The translations under genes and the position numbers were made by a program. A DNA stretch of 64,000 bases from SAR86 cluster bacterium. Its GTDB lineage: Bacteria > Pseudomonadota > Gammaproteobacteria > Magnimaribacterales > TMED112. The notes beneath the pieces were generated by a model that did not search any database, was not told the origin of the DNA, and saw nothing but the letters and a program-made list of their open reading frames with translations. Numbering within the stretch: the first letter of the stretch is position 1; the number at the start of each line of letters is the position of its first letter. This document shows positions 1 to 9,294 of the stretch, piece by piece. Where the stretch lies: contig QOPD01000001.1 in the NCBI GenBank assembly GCA_003331605.1, positions 83,936 to 147,935 of the forward strand, read 5' to 3'.

Positions 1-2
1 CA

Positions 3-830
3 TTTACGCCTGGTAATGAAGGAGCAGGCATAGTTAAAAGCGTTGGGTCCGATGTTTCAAAACATAAACCAGGAGATAGGGTCTATTTTATGTCGGCAAT
101 TGGAGCATTCTCTGAAGAAATTGCTTTAGATCAAAATTTAGTATTTGCTATGGAAGATACGATGTGTTTTGAAGTAGCAGCTTCATATCAATTGGCTTAT
201 GGCACAAGCTTTCATGCACTAGTACAGAGAGGCTCAATTAAAGAGGGTGATGAAGTTTTAGTTTTGGGAGCATCTGGTGGTGTCGGGTTGGCAGCAATTG
301 ATATTGCCAAAGCATATGGTACAAGAATTGTGGCTGGTGTATCAAATGATGAAAAAGGTGAGATATGTAAAAAATATGGCGCGGATGAAGTGGTGATATA
401 TGGATCAGAAAAATTAGACAAAGATGCACAAAAAGCTTTTTCAGTCGATCTAAAGTCAAAAAGTATTAAGGGTGGCTACGACATCATATTTGATCCAATA
501 GGAGATTGTTATGCAGAGCCAGCTTTTAGATCAATTGGGTGGAAAGGAAGATACTTGGTTATTGGTTTTGCTGCTGGCGAAATTCCAAAAATTCCTTTAA
601 ACCTTACCTTATTAAAAGGTGCTTCGATTTGTGGGGTTTTTTGGGGAACGTTTACTGGTCTAGAACCACAGATTAATAAAAGCAATATAGACACTCTAAA
701 TAAAATGGTGTCTGAAGAAAAAATTAAACCACTAATATCCCAAACCTTTCCAATGAAGGATGCAGTTACAGCTATTAAGATGATAGGAAATAGGGGCGTC
801 AAAGGAAAAGTCGTTCTGCTAAACCAATAA
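3..830 (+). CDS. Zinc-type alcohol dehydrogenase / NADPH:quinone oxidoreductase family protein, 5' partial
   Basis: The reading frame is open from the window edge (PGNEGAGIV, then GDRVYF), so the ATG at 90 in the ORF track is internal and the true start lies outside the window. The visible part holds the end of the GroES-like domain, then the Rossmann domain with the nucleotide-binding loop LGASGGVGLAAI. This places it in the medium-chain dehydrogenase/reductase superfamily, nearest to NADPH:quinone oxidoreductases, which are usually cytosolic, NADPH-dependent and lack the catalytic zinc. No zinc-ligand cysteine cluster is visible. The substrate cannot be told. The stop overlaps the next small gene by one base (TAATG). 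Confidence 0.85.
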   Translation, partial: FTPGNEGAGIVKSVGSDVSKHKPGDRVYFMSAIGAFSEEIALDQNLVFAMEDTMCFEVAASYQLAYGTSFHALVQRGSIKEGDEVLVLGASGGVGLAAIDIAKAYGTRIVAGVSNDEKGEICKKYGADEVVIYGSEKLDKDAQKAFSVDLKSKSIKGGYDIIFDPIGDCYAEPAFRSIGWKGRYLVIGFAAGEIPKIPLNLTLLKGASICGVFWGTFTGLEPQINKSNIDTLNKMVSEEKIKPLISQTFPMKDAVTAIKMIGNRGVKGKVVLLNQ

Positions 831-973
831 TGATAAAAAAATTCATTGAATGGCATAAAAAGATTGCTGAAGATTTTATGAATTTCTTTGGATTAGACCA
901 CTATGGTCTTATGTGGTATGCCTGGATAGAAGGCTTTATTGTCAGTTGGCTTATTTTCTGGCTTATTACTTAA
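830..973 (+). CDS. Hypothetical 47-residue membrane microprotein
   Basis: Too short for the ORF track. ATG at 830 overlaps the TAA of the dehydrogenase (TAATG), the usual sign of translational coupling. The product starts with a short basic amphipathic stretch (MIKKFIEWHKK) and ends with an aromatic-rich hydrophobic segment (GFIVSWLIFWLIT) able to span or dip into the membrane. The stop shares TTAA with the stop of the convergent sco gene. I do not recognise the family. Coupling, coding-like composition and the exact fit between two genes are the support; function is unknown. Confidence 0.6.
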   Translation: MIKKFIEWHKKIAEDFMNFFGLDHYGLMWYAWIEGFIVSWLIFWLIT

Positions 974-1593
974 TTTGTTATCAAAAGAGATTTAAGCACC
1001 AATGACATACTGCTACTATCAAATGGTCCTCGAAAAATTCCAAGAATTTTACCATCTGAACTGATAGCAATAAGATGATTGGTATGTGAAATGACTCTAT
1101 TGTTCATGTGGTCTGTTGTTGGAGCTAACTTTTCAACTCCCAATTGATACCCAAGTTTTAATACTTCAGATAAATCGCCTGTTATGCCAATAAAATTTTC
1201 ATTAAAAGCAGTTACATATTTTTTTAGTTGCTCCTTTGTATCTATTTCCGAGTCAAAACTAATTAAATAGTACGCAATTTCATTTGTGTCAATTTTTGAA
1301 AAAACCTGTTTCATGACAGACATCATTACTGGGCACTCAGTTGGACAAGTTGTATAGCCAAAGTACAGCAGATTTATTTTATTGTCTTCTAGCTGCAGGT
1401 TGGTAAATTGCTCTCCATTATGATCAACCAAGTCAAATATTCTAACTTCTTGATTATCGCCATACTTAACGAAACCATTAACTTTCATTTCCTCTTCTGA
1501 TAAAACTCGCGGTTGAGTGATTCTATACATAGAAAATATTGTTAAAAAAACAACTAGTAGTATTAATAGGGAAACGAGAAGGTTTTTAGACAT
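970..1593 (-). CDS. SCO1/SenC/PrrC-family copper chaperone for cytochrome oxidase
   Basis: Sco proteins are membrane-anchored, thioredoxin-like copper chaperones that metallate the CuA site of cytochrome oxidase subunit II in the periplasm. Residues 5-22 form an N-terminal membrane anchor. The copper-binding CxxxC motif is in TTCPTECPV (C83, C87), and a later HTNHL segment can supply the histidine ligand. At 207 residues it has family length. It is the last gene of the SURF1-ctaA-ctaB operon; its start overlaps the end of ctaB by 8 bases. Its context in a complete aa3 oxidase locus agrees with the assignment. Confidence 0.93.
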   Translation of the reverse strand: MSKNLLVSLLILLVVFLTIFSMYRITQPRVLSEEEMKVNGFVKYGDNQEVRIFDLVDHNGEQFTNLQLEDNKINLLYFGYTTCPTECPVMMSVMKQVFSKIDTNEIAYYLISFDSEIDTKEQLKKYVTAFNENFIGITGDLSEVLKLGYQLGVEKLAPTTDHMNNRVISHTNHLIAISSDGKILGIFRGPFDSSSMSLVLKSLLITN

Positions 1594-2452
1594 CTAGGTA
1601 AATTAAAAAGTCTATATAAGTCACAGAAAAAAATAAAAACATGTACCAGACTGAAAAATTAAAAATTTGCATAGACTTTTTATTTTCTTGATCTTGTAAG
1701 TAACCGTAGCAAAGAAATAAAAAAATCAGGTTCAATGCAAGTGTACTAAAAAAATATATTTCCCCTGCTAACCCGTAGAAGTATGGGGTTGTAGATGTAA
1801 TTGTTAATAATAGAGCGTAAATTACCATTTCAACCTTTGTTCTTTTGATGCCTTTAGCAACTGGCATCATTGGTACTTTTTCTTTTTTATAATCTTCAAT
1901 TCTGTGAATTGCTAAGGGCCAAAAATGTGGGGGCGTCCACAAAAATATCACCGCGACCAATATTATTGGCATTAGAGAAATCTCATTATTAATTGCTGTC
2001 CAACCAATTAGTGGCGGCAAGGCCCCAGAAAAGCCTCCAATTACAATATTTTGGGGTGTAGACCATTTCAAAAATAATGTGTAAATAATGCCGTAGAACA
2101 CAAAGCCAAATACAGTTAAGGATAAGGTGAGAATATTTGAATATTGGTACAATAAAAAACAACCACATAAAAAAAGAAGAAAGCTAAATACCAAAGCATG
2201 AGACAATTTAAGTGCTCCTGAAGCAACGGGTCTGTTTTTAGTTCTAACCATGTTCTTGTCTAAATCTTTGTCAAAAATTTGGTTAAATGCGGCAGAAGAG
2301 GATGCCAAAAGAATAAATCCAACCAGGCTTATTAGGCCAGAGAAAATATTGGTATAAAAATTAACAGAAAGAAGCATGCCAACCAATGCAGTTAGCCCCA
2401 GCATTAGAACAATTTTCGGCTTACAAAGCTCAAGATAGGCTGCTAGATTCAT
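1586..2452 (-). CDS. ctaB: Protoheme IX farnesyltransferase (heme O synthase)
   Basis: Integral membrane UbiA-family prenyltransferase that attaches a farnesyl group to heme b to give heme o, the step before heme A synthase. The 288-residue product has about nine hydrophobic segments. The first aspartate-rich motif is DKDLDKNMVRTKNRP (the family DxxDxxMxRT pattern), and a second conserved loop reads YKKEKVPMMPV. The start overlaps ctaA by 23 bases and the end overlaps sco by 8 bases, so the three are co-transcribed. Family length and motifs are complete. Confidence 0.96.
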   Translation of the reverse strand: MNLAAYLELCKPKIVLMLGLTALVGMLLSVNFYTNIFSGLISLVGFILLASSSAAFNQIFDKDLDKNMVRTKNRPVASGALKLSHALVFSFLLFLCGCFLLYQYSNILTLSLTVFGFVFYGIIYTLFLKWSTPQNIVIGGFSGALPPLIGWTAINNEISLMPIILVAVIFLWTPPHFWPLAIHRIEDYKKEKVPMMPVAKGIKRTKVEMVIYALLLTITSTTPYFYGLAGEIYFFSTLALNLIFLFLCYGYLQDQENKKSMQIFNFSVWYMFLFFSVTYIDFLIYLDV

Positions 2453-3416
2453 TTTTCCCTTTATAACTAAAATAAATCATAACAACAAACCACAAAAACA
2501 ACATTACTCCAACCATATTGTGGGCAACAGCATTCCATAGCGGTAAAGAGCTTAGAATATTATTTATTCCTAAAAATATTTGGGTCCCCAAGATTCCTAA
2601 GAATGTAAAAACAAATAACTTTGTCTGTTTTGAATAGATCTTGGTGGCTAAAAAAATTGAATAAAGCAGCACAATAACAGCACCAATCCTGTGTGTTAAG
2701 TGAATTGCTACCCTAGCTTCATTGCTTAACTGACCAAATAAATAATTAGGTCCTAATGACTGTAAAAAATTAAACCCTTCTGAAAAGTCTGTTGGTGGAA
2801 TCATTTGACCTTGGCAAAGTGGAAAGTCCAGACATGCTCGTGCGGCGTAATTTGTTGAAGTCCAGGCTCCAAGAAAAATCTGCCATATAACAAGACCAAA
2901 ACCTATATAAATCAATGCTCTTCTTGATCTTAAAACATTAGAGCTGTATTGATAATTTGATGTATTGAGAAACGTTATTAAAAAAATTGATGTAACTATT
3001 ATTGCCCCAAAAAGATGGCCAGTAACTATAAGTGGATATAGCTTTAAGCTAACAGTCAAATATCCAAAGATTCCTTGACCAATAATTACGGCAAGCAAAG
3101 CTGAAGATAGTTTTATGTGTTTATTGTTTTTTATAGAGAAAAATAAAATCACGATAGCCAGCAGCCCTAAAGATGCAGCAAAATATCTGTGCACAACCTC
3201 AGGAATAATTTTATCTATTTCAACTGGACTATCGGGATAAAGGGCTTCAGCTTGTGCTATTTCGGACGCTGTTGTTGGGAATGTAACAAAACCATAGCAG
3301 CCAGGCCAGTCTGGACAACCAAGACCAGCATCAGCAAGTCTTGTCCAGGCTCCAAGGGCTATAACGACAAATGCAAGCAGTACTCCAAATGCTGAAAGTA
3401 TTCTAATTGGGTTCAT
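2430..3416 (-). CDS. ctaA: Heme A synthase (COX15/CtaA family)
   Basis: Membrane heme-b enzyme that oxidises the C8 methyl of heme o to a formyl group, giving heme a for the aa3 oxidase. The 328-residue sequence has eight predicted membrane segments in two repeats. The four conserved histidines are visible in EVVHRYFA, GHLFGA, HLTHRIGA and VAHNMVG. A DxxxGCPDWPGC segment in the first periplasmic loop holds the paired cysteines known in this family. It overlaps the upstream small gene by 4 bases and ctaB by 23 bases. Confidence 0.95.
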   Translation of the reverse strand: MNPIRILSAFGVLLAFVVIALGAWTRLADAGLGCPDWPGCYGFVTFPTTASEIAQAEALYPDSPVEIDKIIPEVVHRYFAASLGLLAIVILFFSIKNNKHIKLSSALLAVIIGQGIFGYLTVSLKLYPLIVTGHLFGAIIVTSIFLITFLNTSNYQYSSNVLRSRRALIYIGFGLVIWQIFLGAWTSTNYAARACLDFPLCQGQMIPPTDFSEGFNFLQSLGPNYLFGQLSNEARVAIHLTHRIGAVIVLLYSIFLATKIYSKQTKLFVFTFLGILGTQIFLGINNILSSLPLWNAVAHNMVGVMLFLWFVVMIYFSYKGKNESSSLS

Positions 3417-3970
3417 AATAAAGTTTTTAAATCTTCAAATATTTCCTTAAATTCTAAATCTGTCTTGAATTCTTCCATTATGTTTGAAAAATCATCTGAT
3501 AAATAAATTGATTGACTCTCATATGGATTTGGCCTGTTCGCAGAAATTTTACTTTCTAAAATCCTATCCGTATCTATTAGAAAAAATGTACTTGGAAAAT
3601 TATCAATAAGCTCTTTTTGTTCAATAGTTGTTATTTTGTTTTTAAGCACTACAACTCGTTTAACCCTGTTCATTTCCCTACCGAGTGTTGTGTTTAAGCT
3701 AAATAAAAGTTTATACGTTTCTTCACTCTCAGAGACGCTCTTTAGACTATCAAAATATATTAAGTACCATTTCCCTTTTTTGAAGCTAAAAGGCTCTCCA
3801 GATATCTCTTTTAATCTAGCGCCATCTGTTTCGATGTGTGGATATATTAGCTCACCATTGTTTGATGACGAGTCAGGCTTGTAGCCAAAATAAAATGTTA
3901 ATGTTGATAGGCCTAGTACCACAAGAGGTGTAATTAGTATTATCAGTGCTAGCCACTTGTTATTTTTCAT
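3413..3970 (-). CDS. Membrane-anchored hypothetical protein of the cytochrome oxidase assembly operon
   Basis: 185 residues with one N-terminal membrane segment (about residues 8-29) and a soluble extracytoplasmic part. The soluble part has a thioredoxin-like feel (KWYLIYFDSL early, FFLIDTDRIL late), but no CxxC or CxxxC is present, so I do not claim Sco or thioredoxin activity. In many gammaproteobacteria a poorly characterised protein of this size sits between SURF1 and ctaA; position and coupling (11-base overlap with SURF1, 4-base overlap with ctaA) suggest a role in oxidase assembly. Function is inferred from context only. Confidence 0.8.
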   Translation of the reverse strand: MKNNKWLALIILITPLVVLGLSTLTFYFGYKPDSSSNNGELIYPHIETDGARLKEISGEPFSFKKGKWYLIYFDSLKSVSESEETYKLLFSLNTTLGREMNRVKRVVVLKNKITTIEQKELIDNFPSTFFLIDTDRILESKISANRPNPYESQSIYLSDDFSNIMEEFKTDLEFKEIFEDLKTLL

Positions 3971-4646
3971 CTCTTCTTAATCCTATTACTAAGGTCATAA
4001 TGAATAAGATAGCAAACAGACCAAACCATTGAATGGCATAACCTAAATGCTTTTCTGTTGTCATATTTATGGGCTTTTCTATAGATTTAAATTTATTTTT
4101 ATCAGAAGGATTTAGATTAAACAAAAACGCATAGACTGGCTTATTTTTTAAATAATCAAAATTATCGACAATTTGATCTAGATTAAATTCTTGGATAATG
4201 AGGGGATTCTCTTCGGCTAAATTTTGTACAAAAGGGTTTTTATTTTTTTCTAGTTTATTGCCAGTAAGCACAAAATCTCCTTGAGGAATGCTCACTAACG
4301 GTAAGTCATTTTTTATTTGTTGTCTTTCAATAAAACCTCTGTGAATGAAAACATATTTATCGTCTATTGTTTCAAAAAGGTGATAAATCCTAAAGCCTGC
4401 TTTTCCATCTAAAAGCGCATTGTCTTCATACAGCACTAGATCTGTGTACCTGCCTCGCGCAGTGATTGGCTGCCAATTTAACAATTCCTCATCTAGGTTT
4501 GCTGGTGCTTTAGTAACGAGCTGATCAAATGTTGTCAAAATACTCCTTTTCTCATCTGCTCTATCAAGTTGCCATAAGCCAAGCGAAAATGTTATTGGCA
4601 TAAAAATAAAGGTAAAAGTTAAAATCTTGCGTTTAAACCCTTTCAT
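3960..4646 (-). CDS. SURF1-family cytochrome oxidase assembly protein
   Basis: SURF1 proteins help insert heme a into subunit I. The sequence has the family architecture: an N-terminal membrane segment followed by GLWQLDRADEKR, a periplasmic domain, and a C-terminal membrane segment preceded by HLGYAIQWFGL. At 228 residues it has normal length. It heads the SURF1-hypothetical-ctaA-ctaB-sco operon. Its start codon lies only 18 bases from the preferred start of the divergent DUF2909 gene, so its promoter must lie within that gene. Confidence 0.93.
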   Translation of the reverse strand: MKGFKRKILTFTFIFMPITFSLGLWQLDRADEKRSILTTFDQLVTKAPANLDEELLNWQPITARGRYTDLVLYEDNALLDGKAGFRIYHLFETIDDKYVFIHRGFIERQQIKNDLPLVSIPQGDFVLTGNKLEKNKNPFVQNLAEENPLIIQEFNLDQIVDNFDYLKNKPVYAFLFNLNPSDKNKFKSIEKPINMTTEKHLGYAIQWFGLFAILFIMTLVIGLRRDEK

Positions 4647-4664
4647 TTGTGTTTTAATACCTGT

Positions 4665-4877
4665 GTGTTACAAAATATTATTATTCTTTTGGTAATTCTT
4701 ATACTCATAAGTCTTGCATCAAGCTTGGTTTTTCTTTTTGTTGATAGAGGAAACCCAGGCAAAAAAAGAATTCTCTATGGTCTAGGGTTCAGAGTAACAT
4801 TGGGCGCCATTCTCTTAATCTTGGTTGGTTATGGTCTGTACACTGGCCAGCTTGGAAACAATGCCCCGTGGGGTTAG
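4665..4877 (+). CDS. DUF2909 twin-transmembrane protein
   Basis: Short membrane protein of the DUF2909 family, typically found beside coxC and SURF1 in gammaproteobacteria; role unknown, presumed linked to the oxidase. Two hydrophobic segments flank a basic loop (DRGNPGKKR), and the end YTGQLGNNAPW matches the family ending. The ORF track starts at TTG 4647; I prefer GTG 4665, which yields MLQNIII, matching the usual ML start of the family. It is the only plus-strand gene in the oxidase locus and shares the stop tetranucleotide TTAG with coxC. Confidence 0.85.
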   Translation: MLQNIIILLVILILISLASSLVFLFVDRGNPGKKRILYGLGFRVTLGAILLILVGYGLYTGQLGNNAPWG

Positions 4878-5794
4878 AGAATATAAACAAACAAGAAGAG
4901 ACACACCCATACCACATCAACAAAATGCCAGTACCAAGACGCTGCTTCAAAACCAAAATGCTCTTTATCTGAAAAATGCTTATAGCCTGAAGATCTTACT
5001 AGTTGTGTAAGAAGGAATATTCCACCAATCAACACATGCATGCCATGAAAACCCGTCAACATGAAGAAGGTTGTTCCATAAACTCCTGAGTCAAGAGTTA
5101 AACCTAAATGGCTGTATGCTTCGTAATATTCAACTGCCTGTAAAATGACAAATATAAATGCCAATGTCACAGTAACACCCAACCAAAAGTTAAATCTTTT
5201 TTTGTTATTCTCTTTGAGAGCGATGTGAGCAATATGCACTGTTCCACTGGAGCTTAAAAGAACCACTGTATTCCACAATGGAAGCCAAGAACCTATATCC
5301 CTAAGGCTGTGCAAATACATATTTTCAGCTGGTCCTTTAACTGCAGCATTTTCGCCTAAAAGACTTTGTTCTGGAGTGATCATGGGTGGCCATGTAGCCT
5401 CAAATTCTGGCCAAAGAAGCTCACCAGCAATACCTTTAGCGCCCTCTCCCCCTAACCATGGGACTGCAAATGAACGAATGTAAAACAAAGCTCCAAAGAA
5501 AGCAAAAAAGAACATTACCTCTGAAAATATGAACCATGCCATTCCATAAACGTAGGCATTATTGAGCTGAGGAGTATCTAGCCCGGCTTGTGATTCTTTG
5601 GTCACAGTTGACCACCAAAATCCAAGTGTAAATATTACTGCAACCAGACCTACATAAAGCATTGTTGTTCCGTAACCGGCAACTGCATTAGCTGCACCAA
5701 ATCCTGCTATAAGGGCGGCAAAGGCAAACACTATAGGTATTCTGCTTTCTTCAGGCACGTAATATTTTTGATGAGTATCTGTTTTAGCTGTCAT
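4874..5794 (-). CDS. coxC: Cytochrome c oxidase subunit III
   Basis: Core membrane subunit of the aa3 oxidase. The 306-residue product has seven membrane segments, with family motifs FFLTGFHGMHVLIGG (without the first residues reading FFMLTGFHG) and the C-terminal HFVDVVWVCLFLFVYIL. A long loop between segments III and IV (about residues 115-165) is common in gammaproteobacterial subunit III and explains the length. It overlaps cox11 by 11 bases and closes the ctaC-ctaD-cox11-coxC unit. Its stop is shared in TTAG with DUF2909. Confidence 0.96.
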   Translation of the reverse strand: MTAKTDTHQKYYVPEESRIPIVFAFAALIAGFGAANAVAGYGTTMLYVGLVAVIFTLGFWWSTVTKESQAGLDTPQLNNAYVYGMAWFIFSEVMFFFAFFGALFYIRSFAVPWLGGEGAKGIAGELLWPEFEATWPPMITPEQSLLGENAAVKGPAENMYLHSLRDIGSWLPLWNTVVLLSSSGTVHIAHIALKENNKKRFNFWLGVTVTLAFIFVILQAVEYYEAYSHLGLTLDSGVYGTTFFMLTGFHGMHVLIGGIFLLTQLVRSSGYKHFSDKEHFGFEAASWYWHFVDVVWVCLFLFVYIL

Positions 5795-6320
5795 GATGCA
5801 TTACCATTGAAGTCTCTCTATTATTTTCAAACAAAGTATAAGACAAATAAATATCATTTACATTGCCCCTTAGCTCTGAGTCAACATAAAATCTAATTGG
5901 CCACTCTTGTTCTTCATACGGAGCTAAAATTTGTTCTTCAAAGCAAAAACATTGAATTTTCTTTACCTGTTCAGCTGCTAGTCCAGGGGAGACAGACGGC
6001 ACAATTGTTAAAGTTAGTGTTTTGTTTGTATTGTTTCGAGCTACATAAGATGTTTTGCTGACTTTGTCTGTTACAACTTCAAGAGACTCTGATGATGGGT
6101 AAAAAGTTACAGGAGCCGATTCATTTACTTGACTTAAAAAGCGAATGTTGACATTTCTTTCTCTAATTTCTTGTTCGGATTTAAAAAAATCTGATGGTCC
6201 ATATATTTTCCCATTCAATCCTGTAACTTCGCAAAAAACATTATATAGAGGCACCAGCATGAAGGAAAACGCAAACATGAAAAGTGTTGCTGCAATTAAA
6301 CCAACAAATGCTTTTCTCAT
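5784..6320 (-). CDS. Cytochrome c oxidase assembly protein Cox11/CtaG
   Basis: Membrane-anchored copper chaperone that delivers copper to the CuB site of subunit I. One N-terminal membrane segment (about residues 5-27) is followed by a periplasmic immunoglobulin-like domain. The copper-binding CFCF motif is present in IQCFCFEEQ, followed by the conserved acidic stretch. Length of 178 residues is typical. It sits between ctaD and coxC and overlaps each slightly (4 and 11 bases), so it is made with the core subunits. Confidence 0.95.
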   Translation of the reverse strand: MRKAFVGLIAATLFMFAFSFMLVPLYNVFCEVTGLNGKIYGPSDFFKSEQEIRERNVNIRFLSQVNESAPVTFYPSSESLEVVTDKVSKTSYVARNNTNKTLTLTIVPSVSPGLAAEQVKKIQCFCFEEQILAPYEEQEWPIRFYVDSELRGNVNDIYLSYTLFENNRETSMVMHHDS

Positions 6321-7903
6321 AGTTTTGTTTGCTCAGTAATCTTCGGTGGAACCTCAAAGGTATGGTATGGAGCTGGTGAATCTACTGTCCATTCTAAACC
6401 TCTTGCGCCATCCCAAACTTCAGGAGTAGCTTTCTTTCCAGCCATAACTGCTTTTACAATAATATATAGAAATAAAAGCTGAGAAAGGCCAAATAAAAAT
6501 GCGCCAATGGATGAAACGGCATTCCATTCTGCAAACTGAAGTGCGTAATCAGCATATCTCCTTGGCATTCCCGCCAAACCAACAAAGTGTTGTGGGAAGA
6601 ATGTTACATTGACACCAATGAATGAGAGCCAAAAATGGAGTTTGCCCATTTTTTCGTCGTACATGTTTCCAGTCCACTTAGGCAACCAATAATAAACAGC
6701 TGCCATAATAGAAAATACTGCACCCGGTACTAAAACGTAATGGAAATGAGCTACCACAAAATAAGTATCGTGGTACTGAAAGTCTGCAGGTGTAATGGCT
6801 AGCATTAATCCAGAAAAGCCTCCGATTGTGAATAAAACTACAAATGCAATGGCAAAAAGCATTGGGGTTTCATAAGTAATTGATCCTTTAAAAATAGTTG
6901 CGACCCAATTAAAAACCTTAACTCCAGTAGGAATAGCAATTAACATTGTTGCCCACATAAAAAATAGTTCAGCAACAAGAGGCATACCAACTGTAAACAT
7001 ATGGTGTGCCCAAACAACAAAAGACAACACAGCTATCGAAACCATGGCGTATACCATTGATGAATGTCCAAATAGTGGTTTTCTAGAGAATGTGGAAATG
7101 ATGTGAGATGTAATTCCAAAAGCTGGCAAAATCATAATGTAGACTTCTGGATGTCCAAAAAACCAAAATATGTGCTGGAATAATACAGGATCTCCGCCAC
7201 CCGCTGCATCAAAGAAAGATGTCCCAAAATAAGCATCCATCAATAACATTGTTACCGCACCAGCTAGCACTGGCATTACCGCTATCAGCAAATAAGCAGT
7301 GATAAGCCAAGACCAAACAAAAAGTGGCATTTTCATCAGACTCAACCCAGGAGCTCTCATGTTCATAATCGTAACTATTACATTAATGGATCCCATTATT
7401 GAGGAAATGCCCATGATATGTATGGCAAAGACGAAATAAGCTATGTTTGGATAGTTTGTTGATAAAGGAGCGTAAAAAGTCCAGCCAAAACCCGGCATGC
7501 CCCCTTCCATGAATGCTGTTGATAGCAGTATAGTGAACGCAGCAGGTAGTAGCCAAAAACTTAAATTATTCATTCTTGGCAATGCCATATCTGGTGCTCC
7601 AATTTGCATAGGTATTAACCAGTTTGCAAGCCCAACAAACGCAGGCATAACTCCACCAAAAATCATGATTAAGCCATGCATAGTGACCAATTGGTTGTAC
7701 CTGATTGGGTCCATTAGTTGCAATCCTGGCTCAAATAATTCTGCTCGTATGCCCATTGCCATTGCACCGCCCGTCAAAAACATTAGGAAACTAAACCAAA
7801 GATAGAGAGTTCCAATATCTTTGTGGTTTGTGGTAAATAGCCATCTTAAGAGACCTTTTTTTGGTCCGTGATGATGGTCGTGGCTCTCAACTACTGCACT
7901 CAT
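6317..7903 (-). CDS. ctaD: Cytochrome c oxidase subunit I
   Basis: Catalytic heme a/heme a3-CuB subunit of the aa3-type proton-pumping oxidase. The 528-residue sequence has twelve membrane segments. Diagnostic motifs are [10 protein letters not shown] (CuB histidine and cross-linked tyrosine), [10 protein letters not shown] (CuB histidine pair), and [14 protein letters not shown] (heme ligands). An [20 protein letters not shown]-like region matches class A oxidases. A good ribosome binding site (AAGGAG on the minus strand, about 7908-7913) precedes the ATG. It follows ctaC by 9 bases. Confidence 0.98.
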   Translation of the reverse strand: MSAVVESHDHHHGPKKGLLRWLFTTNHKDIGTLYLWFSFLMFLTGGAMAMGIRAELFEPGLQLMDPIRYNQLVTMHGLIMIFGGVMPAFVGLANWLIPMQIGAPDMALPRMNNLSFWLLPAAFTILLSTAFMEGGMPGFGWTFYAPLSTNYPNIAYFVFAIHIMGISSIMGSINVIVTIMNMRAPGLSLMKMPLFVWSWLITAYLLIAVMPVLAGAVTMLLMDAYFGTSFFDAAGGGDPVLFQHIFWFFGHPEVYIMILPAFGITSHIISTFSRKPLFGHSSMVYAMVSIAVLSFVVWAHHMFTVGMPLVAELFFMWATMLIAIPTGVKVFNWVATIFKGSITYETPMLFAIAFVVLFTIGGFSGLMLAITPADFQYHDTYFVVAHFHYVLVPGAVFSIMAAVYYWLPKWTGNMYDEKMGKLHFWLSFIGVNVTFFPQHFVGLAGMPRRYADYALQFAEWNAVSSIGAFLFGLSQLLFLYIIVKAVMAGKKATPEVWDGARGLEWTVDSPAPYHTFEVPPKITEQTKL

Positions 7904-7912
7904 TTTTTCTCC

Positions 7913-9073
7913 TTAGCTATCTTTTTGCTTATATTCAACAATATCTTTTGGTATTACTATTTCCCCGTCTCCTGCTCTGTCATTCCCCCATGACTGTCTT
8001 GTAAATGTAATCACTGAAGCCATCTCAACTTCGTTGAGCTGTTCAGCAAATGATTGCATTTGGCTTCCTCTAACGCCCTCCATAAGGATCTCAATATGCT
8101 TTGGTTTGTCATAAAGCACAAGATCACTACCTGCGAGCGCTGGGTAGAAGCCTGGAATGCCTGCTCCATTCATTTGATGACATGCAGCACACCTTGTGTT
8201 GTAAATCTCCTCACCTTGTTCCATTAGCTCTGCTAGTGTCCAGTCTTTTTCTGTTAGGAAAGCAACCTGCTCAGCAGCATCTTTTTTGCTTTGCAGCCAG
8301 TCCTGATATTCGTCTTGCTTGACTGCTCTTACAACTACAGGCATATACGCATGACGCTCGCCACACAACTCCGTACAGTTTCCTCTGTAAACACCTGGTT
8401 CATTAATAGTAGTTTTCGCTACATTGATGAAGCCAGGAATAGCATCTTGCTTAACTGCAAAATCACTCATATACCAGGAATGAATAACATCATTACTTGT
8501 AATTAAAAATCTTATAGGCGTATTTATGGGAACAACAACTTCTTCATCAACTTCCAATAAATAGTTTTCTCCTTTAGTTGCTTGGTTCGTTTCATATTGG
8601 TCAGAAGGTGTGGTCAAGTTTGAGAAAAAACTTAACGGTTTGTCGCCTACTTTTTCATCCAAATATTTATACTGCCATTTCCATTGCCATCCTATGACCT
8701 GAATATCAATGCCACCTTCTTCTGCCTCATGGTCATACATTTTTTTAAGCAAGCTTGATGCTGGCAAAGCCATTAGGATGAGAATAATAGTCGGCACAAC
8801 AGTCCAAGCTATCTCAAGTTTGTGATTTTCTTCGAAGTCAGCAGCGGTTTTATTGTTTGATCTTCGGTACTTCCACATTGCGTAAAATAAAACACCAAAA
8901 ACGACTACACCAATAGCGATCATTATCCAAAACATAAGCATGTGTAGGCCGAAAACCTCTTCGCTGATATCGGTGACACCGACAGGCATATTCACATCCA
9001 GCCAATCGGCAGATGAAATAAAAGGTAATGTTAAAAGTGTTAAAAGCCCAAGTTCTTTCTTCATGTACGCCAT
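7913..9073 (-). CDS. ctaC: Cytochrome c oxidase subunit II with fused cytochrome c domain
   Basis: Periplasmic electron-entry subunit. It has a signal peptide, two membrane segments (about 45-65 and 88-108), a cupredoxin domain with the CuA ligands (H198, then NCTELCGERHAYMPV giving C233, C237, H241, M244), and a C-terminal cytochrome c domain with CAACH at 295-299. The fused cytochrome c (caa3-like architecture) explains the 386 residues. Two starts are possible: MAY at 9073 or MKK at 9064; the second gives a more usual signal peptide. A TATAGT -10-like hexamer lies 5 bases upstream of the first. Confidence 0.97.
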   Translation of the reverse strand: MAYMKKELGLLTLLTLPFISSADWLDVNMPVGVTDISEEVFGLHMLMFWIMIAIGVVVFGVLFYAMWKYRRSNNKTAADFEENHKLEIAWTVVPTIILILMALPASSLLKKMYDHEAEEGGIDIQVIGWQWKWQYKYLDEKVGDKPLSFFSNLTTPSDQYETNQATKGENYLLEVDEEVVVPINTPIRFLITSNDVIHSWYMSDFAVKQDAIPGFINVAKTTINEPGVYRGNCTELCGERHAYMPVVVRAVKQDEYQDWLQSKKDAAEQVAFLTEKDWTLAELMEQGEEIYNTRCAACHQMNGAGIPGFYPALAGSDLVLYDKPKHIEILMEGVRGSQMQSFAEQLNEVEMASVITFTRQSWGNDRAGDGEIVIPKDIVEYKQKDS

Positions 9074-9126
9074 ATAGTACTATAAATGGTTCTAATGTCG
9101 AGTAATAAACTACATTAATAGTAGGT

Positions 9127-9294
9127 CTAATCGTCGTTTACTATTCTAATGGATTCAATTTGATTGTGGTCTTTCTTTTTAAAATAATTACACAAAACAC
9201 ACTTAATTTCAGAATCATCGTTTTTGAGTACAATTGAATCTATTTCTCCACACTGAGGACATAAGGCTCCAGCGATAAATTTATAATCTTTCAT
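9127..9294 (-). CDS. yheV: YheV-family small zinc-ribbon protein
   Basis: Too short for the ORF track (55 residues). The N-terminal KFIAGALCPQCGEIDS closely follows the family pattern seen in Escherichia coli YheV, and the second pair CVLC completes a CxxC...CxxC zinc ribbon. The molecular role of the family is unknown; a structural zinc is expected. Its ATG at 9294 lies inside the end of aroE (14-base overlap), making it the last gene of the purE-tsaC-hemF-aroE operon. The 130-base run before ctaC otherwise holds only the ctaC promoter region. Confidence 0.85.
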   Translation of the reverse strand: MKDYKFIAGALCPQCGEIDSIVLKNDDSEIKCVLCNYFKKKDHNQIESIRIVNDD

